DNA of 34,818 nt from Candidatus Aminicenantota bacterium (GTDB taxonomy: Bacteria > Acidobacteriota > Aminicenantia > Aminicenantales > Aminicenantaceae), in NCBI GenBank assembly GCA_023133225.1, contig JAGLWV010000054.1, positions 1 to 34,818 on the forward strand. The letters are read 5' to 3'. The position numbers were made by a program, and so were the translations under genes. This document shows, piece by piece, positions 30,423-34,818 of the stretch (position 1 is the first letter of the stretch; every line of letters starts with the position of its first letter). Below the pieces are notes generated by a model, which saw only the letters and a list, made by a program, of their open reading frames with translations, was not told the DNA's origin and ran no database searches.

Positions 30423-31451
30423 ATGAACGATGAAATTATTGATGTGCATATTCACTTTGGGGCGCCAAAAGATGAGGAGAGCGGCTGCTTCTGGTCAGAA
30501 GAGTTCACAAAACAGCCTGCTTATTTTGCGCTGTTGCTGATAACCCATTCTCTTTTCAAGAAGGTCAACATCAAAAGAGTGCGCAAACACATTCTTAAAG
30601 TCATAAACAAATCGAAATACACTGATAAAAGTGTACTCCTTGCTCTTGATCAGGTCTATGATAAGAATGGAACTGCCAATCCAGAAAAGACTCATTTATA
30701 TGTCCCGAACCGTTACATTGCCAAATTAGCCAAAGAAAACGACAGAGTCCTTTTTGGCGCTTCTATCCACCCGTATCGAGATGACTGGCGCGAGGAGTTA
30801 GACTCCTGCCTTGAAAACAAGGCCGTTTTGTGTAAATGGATTCCATCCGCTCAGATGATCGATCCAGCGAATTCTAAGTGCGTTCCATTTTACAAGAAGC
30901 TTGCGGAACATCAGCTGCCGTTACTATGCCATTGTGGGCCTGAATATACTATTCCTACTTCAGACAAAACATATATCGAGTATAATAATCCCAAGTATCT
31001 TAGAACTGCTCTAGATGAAGGCGTTACCGTCATCATCGCTCACTGTGCAATGCCTTTCTGGGGTGTCTTCGACAAGGCTTATCATGACGATTTTGATGAA
31101 TTCCTTAAACTCTTCGAAGAAGACGATGAAAAAGGTTGGAATCTGTATGCCGACCTTTCGGCGCTTTGTACTCCATTCAGAAGCGAATATATTGATATAA
31201 TAATGAAGAAAATCGATAAAATACCACACGAGAGATTGCTCTATGGAAGTGATTACCCCATACCTGTCTTCGAGCTGACCTATAATAGAAGTAAGAACTT
31301 CTTCTCCTGGTTAAGATTTATAATCAAGATGATGTCCATGAAGAACCTTCTGGACAAAAATTATCTGGTCATCAAAGGCATGAAATTCAAAGATTGCGTA
31401 TATACAAATGCCTCTCGTCTTTTTGAAAAAATTAAATATCCCACTGGTTAA
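30423..31451 (+). CDS. Amidohydrolase family protein (TIM-barrel metal-dependent hydrolase)
   Basis: A 342-residue protein of the amidohydrolase-2 type. The metal motif DVHIHFG opens the protein (H9, H11). Further ligands are suggested by LLCHCGPEY, VIIAHCAMPFWG and LLYGSDYPIP, the last carrying the conserved aspartate. The C-terminal CVYTNASRLF is usual for the family. The track start (TTG 30399) was rejected because GGGAGGAG (30411-30418) points to ATG 30423. No signal peptide is seen. It may hydrolyse or decarboxylate a cyclic or carboxylated substrate that the neighbouring phosphoesterase supplies or consumes, but that link is only an inference from gene order. The propeller gene starts 37 bases downstream. 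Confidence 0.85.
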   Translation: MNDEIIDVHIHFGAPKDEESGCFWSEEFTKQPAYFALLLITHSLFKKVNIKRVRKHILKVINKSKYTDKSVLLALDQVYDKNGTANPEKTHLYVPNRYIAKLAKENDRVLFGASIHPYRDDWREELDSCLENKAVLCKWIPSAQMIDPANSKCVPFYKKLAEHQLPLLCHCGPEYTIPTSDKTYIEYNNPKYLRTALDEGVTVIIAHCAMPFWGVFDKAYHDDFDEFLKLFEEDDEKGWNLYADLSALCTPFRSEYIDIIMKKIDKIPHERLLYGSDYPIPVFELTYNRSKNFFSWLRFIIKMMSMKNLLDKNYLVIKGMKFKDCVYTNASRLFEKIKYPTG

Positions 31452-31488
31452 AATACCTATCGTTAATACCATTATTGGAGGGAAGAAC

Positions 31489-33090
31489 ATGAAAAAGCGA
31501 CTTAAGACACGGAGCAAGATCGGTATATTCGTTTTTAGCGTAATAATTGGTGCGGCATTTTTCATATTAGCAACAGCCTTTCCTCATCTTACACCTTTTC
31601 AATACACCTTATTTCGCATAATACTGGCATTGGCGTGTGCAGGTGTAGCATTATTGCTTCCCGGATTATTTAATATTCGACACAAACACCTTATAGGCAT
31701 TGTTAGTGGCGTAATAGTTTTCTTGCTGGTCTATTTATTGATTCCGGCAGTGCTAGCAAAGGATACAGGACTTTGGACTCATCCTGCCGGCTTAAGTGAT
31801 AATATCAGCCCAGACGGACAGCATACCTATAATCCTAATGTAGCCATGGACAATAACGGTAACTCGATTATTGTTTGGGAGCAATCTGATGGCAATAACA
31901 TCCAGATTTTTAAAAGTGAGTATCACAACGGTCAGTGGATACATCCCGTTGACTTGACCGATAATATCAGCCCGGACGCACAGGATGTCCGTTACACACA
32001 GGTGGCTATGGATAATAAGGGTAATGCAATCATTGTTTGGGTGCAATCTGATGGTGACCAGGATCAGATTTTTAAAAGTGAATATCGAAACGGTCGGTGG
32101 TCACACCCCGGAAGTCTGAAAGATAATATCAGCCCAAACGAAACGTCTGCAAACTTTCCAACACTGGCCATGGATAAAAACAGCAATGCGATTATTGTGT
32201 GGTCGCAATCTGATGGCAATAACGAGCAAATATACAAGAGCGAATATCGCGACAGCACATGGACCCTTCCGGCGGACCTGACTGACAATATCAGCCCAGA
32301 TGGAACTCGTGCTCATGCTCCGCAAGTGGCGATGGATATTGATGGCAATGCGATAGTAATTTGGGCACAAAATGATGGCAGCAAGGACAAGCTTTTTAAG
32401 AGTGAGTATCGTAACGGCCAGTGGACCCATCCCACTGATTTGACCGATAACATCAGTCTGGACGAAACACGTGTAGAATCTTTTCGATTGGCGATGTCTC
32501 GAAACCATGCGCTCATTGTTTGGAATCAATATGCCAAACCAGACCAGGTTTTTAAGAGTGAGTACCGCGACGGGCGGTGGACACTTCCCACTGATCTCAG
32601 CGACTATATCAGCCTGAAGGGTGCAAATGCCTATCTTCCACGATTAGCCATGGATAATGAAGGAAATGCCATTATTCTTTGGGGGCAAGCTAGCCAGACT
32701 GCAGACATAAAATGGCAATTTATGAAGTGTGAGTACCGTAATGGTCGGTGGGCAAAACCCGAAGGATTTACCGAGCCCATGACTTCAGTGGATCGCAAAT
32801 TTATATCATTATTTAAGCCTGCTATGGATAATAATGGCAATGCCATTATTGTTTGGCTGCAACATGACGGTAGAAATTGGCAGATTTTCAAGAACGAGTA
32901 CCGCAAAGGCCGGTGGAGCCAAGCCAAAGGACTGTCCGATAGTATCAGCCCTAAGAGTCAGGATGCGTTAAATCTCGATGTAAAAATGGATGATAACGGA
33001 AATGCGATTATTGTTTGGGAGCAATCCGATGGCAGCTATAAACAGATTTTTAAGAGTGAATACCGCATTAAACGGATTGCCCGTTGGTAA
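31489..33090 (+). CDS. Membrane-anchored eight-repeat beta-propeller-like protein
   Basis: A 533-residue protein. GGAGGG supports ATG 31489 rather than the track start at 31408, which lies inside the amidohydrolase. The N-terminus has three hydrophobic segments (IGIFVFSVIIGAAFFILATAF, LFRIILALACAGVALLLPGLF, LIGIVSGVIVFLLVYLLIPAVLA). A soluble part with eight repeats of about 57 residues follows. Each repeat runs W-x-x-P-x-x-L-x-D-N-I-S, then MDNNGNAIIVW, then QSDG-QIFKSEYRNG. The pattern suggests a beta-propeller of BNR/Asp-box style, exposed outside the membrane. The last repeat is cut short at SEYRIKRIARW. The segment FPHLTPFQYTLFRIILALA feels familiar from other anchored bacterial proteins, but I cannot name the family. 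It closes the 28729-33090 set and may be its surface sensor or ligand-binding part (inference). Confidence 0.8.
   Translation: MKKRLKTRSKIGIFVFSVIIGAAFFILATAFPHLTPFQYTLFRIILALACAGVALLLPGLFNIRHKHLIGIVSGVIVFLLVYLLIPAVLAKDTGLWTHPAGLSDNISPDGQHTYNPNVAMDNNGNSIIVWEQSDGNNIQIFKSEYHNGQWIHPVDLTDNISPDAQDVRYTQVAMDNKGNAIIVWVQSDGDQDQIFKSEYRNGRWSHPGSLKDNISPNETSANFPTLAMDKNSNAIIVWSQSDGNNEQIYKSEYRDSTWTLPADLTDNISPDGTRAHAPQVAMDIDGNAIVIWAQNDGSKDKLFKSEYRNGQWTHPTDLTDNISLDETRVESFRLAMSRNHALIVWNQYAKPDQVFKSEYRDGRWTLPTDLSDYISLKGANAYLPRLAMDNEGNAIILWGQASQTADIKWQFMKCEYRNGRWAKPEGFTEPMTSVDRKFISLFKPAMDNNGNAIIVWLQHDGRNWQIFKNEYRKGRWSQAKGLSDSISPKSQDALNLDVKMDDNGNAIIVWEQSDGSYKQIFKSEYRIKRIARW
31768..33066 (+). repeat. Eight tandem repeats of about 171 bases inside the propeller gene
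   Basis: Copies of a unit such as GGCAATGCGATTATTGTTTG return roughly every 171 bases. Repeats 1-6 and 8 are clear; repeat 7 (AKPEGFTEPMTSVD) is the most diverged. DNA-level similarity is high enough for recombination to change copy number. Confidence 0.8.
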
Positions 33091-33122
33091 GAAAAGTCCA
33101 AGTAAAAAGGATCAGGGACGTA

Positions 33123-33197
33123 TCCCCCACTCTCAATACCTCCTAGCATCTTTTTGAGTCGAGATTTATAATTCTCACGATGGTTTGAGGAGAAATT
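33123..33197 (+). promoter_or_regulatory. Promoter module B, copy of 28586-28663
   Basis: TATAAT at 33167-33172 is preserved, but the -35 region reads TAGCA where module A has TTGACA, a one-base shortening plus changes. Flanks (CTCTCAAT, CATCTTTTTGAGTCG, TTTGAGG) match module A. It lies directly upstream of the lipoprotein gene at 33201 and may be weaker than module A. Confidence 0.6.
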
Positions 33198-33200
33198 TTA

Positions 33201-33605
33201 ATGAGAAATCCGGCTTGGATTGTCGTTCTTATTATTTTTAATCTTGCTGCGTGTTCCTGCAGAGAAGAAAATATTCCTGCCCCATCCGCTCCCACAGATG
33301 AGGAGCAAGCCCGACAGAGCCTTGAGCCCATTCATGCCGAGATGGAGATCATCGAAAACATGGCCTACCATCAGCTTTGCTTGTTCTATAAAGGAGATAT
33401 CCCGGCGGAATCGCTGATGGGAGGGGATCAATTCACAGCCATCATGAACGATGCCACGGCCTATGGGCTGGGAAACTGGTATTTCTACAATGGAGACCGA
33501 AAGAAAGCCAAAGAGATTTTTCAGAGCCTGTTGGAAAAAAAGAGTTGGGCCTCCTTCGGATTCATAGCGGCGGAGGCGGATTTTGCCCGCGAGTTTAAGG
33601 AATAA
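33201..33605 (+). CDS. Small TPR-like lipoprotein
   Basis: A 134-residue lipoprotein with the lipobox LAAC at about residues 15-18 after a hydrophobic signal (AWIVVLIIFN). The mature part has helix-rich segments, AYHQLCLFYKGD and YGLGNWYFYNGDRKKAKEIFQSLLEKKSW, the latter matching a tetratricopeptide repeat, and ends GFIAAEADFAREFKE. Proteins of this layout usually help assemble or count partners at the membrane; no precise function can be given. ATG 33201 follows GAGGAG. It is driven by promoter module B and converges on the 6-bladed propeller gene with 43 bases between them. Confidence 0.75.
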   Translation: MRNPAWIVVLIIFNLAACSCREENIPAPSAPTDEEQARQSLEPIHAEMEIIENMAYHQLCLFYKGDIPAESLMGGDQFTAIMNDATAYGLGNWYFYNGDRKKAKEIFQSLLEKKSWASFGFIAAEADFAREFKE

Positions 33606-33648
33606 CCAGAGATGGATTGTGCAGCCTGATGGCGGCGGAATTTTTAAA

Positions 33649-34719
33649 TCACTTTATATTCGAAGAGGAGCGGATAATCCTGGGATAAGGTTCACTCTGG
33701 ACAAAATAGAATTTATTTTCGGAGTCGATGAGAGCAAGCCTTGTGCTCTGAGGAAGGTTGTAAGTTCCCAGGAACTGCCCTTTCTCGTTAAAAAAATCCA
33801 GCACTCTTTTATATGTGTATTCCTCTTCGTTCTTCTTTTCAGCCAGCAAGAGTTCGTTAATAAGCGTGTTCCCACGATACAAATAACATGGCCCTGAACG
33901 GTCATAAAAGCTAGCACTTAAGCCCTTTTCAAACACATCTATTTCAGGAGGCTTTAACGTGATATCTCTTTTGATTTTTCTCAGAAGTAGGCCATCCAAA
34001 TCGTATTCTCTGATCTCATAAATAGAGGGAAGGCTCAAATATATTTGACTGCCAAGAAATCGAAATTCTTCGCCACTAGAAACTCCTCCTGGAATTTTGG
34101 GACCATAGCGATGCTCATCGGGAAATTTCTCGAGAAATTCTCCATCATTTGAATAATATTCCGCAGCAACACCCATCTGTCCACTAACAGATATATTTAA
34201 GAACAGGCGCTTATCAGGCAAAAAATGAAAGCTTCTGATGCGTGTTTTGGGTTTTATGGTTTTCTGGTAGTTCCCTTCAGTGTCAAAGAAATGAAGCCGA
34301 GAGGAACCATCCAGGATACAAATATCACCAGAGGGATTTATTTCGACCTGAGAAGGATTTTGAAACTCTCCTGGCCCCTGCCCTCTCCTTCCCGTTTTCC
34401 AGATAAAACGGCCCATTTTATCGAATTTTAAAAGCCTGTGATTCCTCGTATCCAAAACAAAGATGTTCAATTCAGGATCAACAGCAACTCCGGGATAGCC
34501 GTAAAACACCAGGGATTCTTCACCTTCCTCTACTCCCAGTGAAAGTTCCTCTTTGAATTTAATCTTTTTTTCTGATTTCTCTCCCCATAATCCAGAACCT
34601 CTACTTTCTACGACTCTCACTCCCTGCTCTTCATATATTCTCCCCTCCCATTTCTTTTTTGAGCAGTTGACAGAAAAAACAACTAAAAAAACAAGACTAA
34701 AAAATAAAATTTTTCTCAT
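33649..34719 (-). CDS. 6-bladed beta-propeller lipoprotein (NHL-type repeats)
   Basis: About 356 residues from ATG 34719 (360 from the track start at 34731, which is four codons upstream; GGGAAGG precedes the inner ATG). The lipoprotein signal MRKILFFSLVFLVVFSVNC ends at a cysteine. NHL-like blades follow: GYPGVAVDPELNIFVLDTRNHRLLKFDKMGRFI, then a GQGPGEFQNPSQVEINPSGDICILD block that is a hallmark of the 6-bladed propeller lipoprotein group, and HFFDTEGNYQKTI. Such proteins are abundant in Acidobacteriota-like and Bacteroidetes genomes, usually near peptidases or transporters. The ligand is unknown. The 87 bases to the window end (34732-34818) hold no recognisable feature. Confidence 0.88.
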   Translation of the reverse strand: MRKILFFSLVFLVVFSVNCSKKKWEGRIYEEQGVRVVESRGSGLWGEKSEKKIKFKEELSLGVEEGEESLVFYGYPGVAVDPELNIFVLDTRNHRLLKFDKMGRFIWKTGRRGQGPGEFQNPSQVEINPSGDICILDGSSRLHFFDTEGNYQKTIKPKTRIRSFHFLPDKRLFLNISVSGQMGVAAEYYSNDGEFLEKFPDEHRYGPKIPGGVSSGEEFRFLGSQIYLSLPSIYEIREYDLDGLLLRKIKRDITLKPPEIDVFEKGLSASFYDRSGPCYLYRGNTLINELLLAEKKNEEEYTYKRVLDFFNEKGQFLGTYNLPQSTRLALIDSENKFYFVQSEPYPRIIRSSSNIK

Positions 34720-34818
34720 CGCCTTCCCCATCTTTTAAAGGCGCAGGACTTTCTCGCTGTTTCCAAGAATGTCATCTGAAAAGCCATGTGCCCTTTTTAT
34801 CTTCACATCCTATTATAT

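Overview
The window looks like a bacterial chromosome segment from an uncultured, peptide- and sugar-degrading lineage. The gene style (Tat-exported sugar-metabolism proteins, orphan FtsX-type permeases behind a PadR regulator, large secreted M14 peptidases, a lipoprotein 6-bladed propeller) resembles Acidobacteriota and Candidatus Aminicenantes. That placement is inference from style; there is no rRNA or tRNA to confirm it. I see no CRISPR array, phage or plasmid backbone.

Left part (1-14 kb). A palindromic array of AAAAAAGGGGACAGGC units opens the window. It is followed by a two-gene set of Tat-exported sugar proteins (hydroxypyruvate isomerase-like TIM barrel and Gfo/Idh/MocA oxidoreductase), a GNAT acetyltransferase and a secreted M14 peptidase on the minus strand. 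Next come a PadR regulator with its FtsX/MacB-like permease behind a very good promoter, a lone PilX-like minor pilin, and a minus-strand operon of an NCS1-type permease plus a secreted DUF1080 (3-keto-glycoside hydrolase-like) protein.

Middle part (14-25 kb). A second, paralogous M14 peptidase faces a minus-strand group: an M49 peptidase (DPP III-like lipoprotein) followed by an aspartoacylase/succinylglutamate desuccinylase-like gene broken by a small deletion, and a membrane protein with an HELGH metallopeptidase motif. Then comes an operon of a Tat-exported aldo/keto reductase-like ferredoxin-domain protein and a second FtsX permease. Together with the first M14 gene this is a concentration of metallopeptidases suited to extracytoplasmic peptide breakdown.

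Right part (25-34.8 kb). A group II intron of probable class C (minus strand, about 1.84 kb, recognisable domain V, maturase ORF with a one-base frameshift) sits directly beside an ATTCCCGC/GCGGGAAT palindrome. After it come a TrmB-family regulator and a 58-residue exported peptide. A gene set follows, consisting of an unknown membrane/exported protein, a metallophosphoesterase, an amidohydrolase and a membrane-anchored eight-repeat propeller-like protein. A small lipoprotein is driven by a near copy of the promoter that drives this set. A minus-strand 6-bladed propeller lipoprotein closes the window.

The less routine observations are the duplicated promoter module (about 28.6 and 33.15 kb), an 11-base sequence shared by the PadR and TrmB promoters, a gene without a canonical start codon behind a strong ribosome binding site, and the repeat-mediated deletion in the aspartoacylase-like gene. 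All coordinates and functions were read by eye from the sequence and ORF track; no database search was run.
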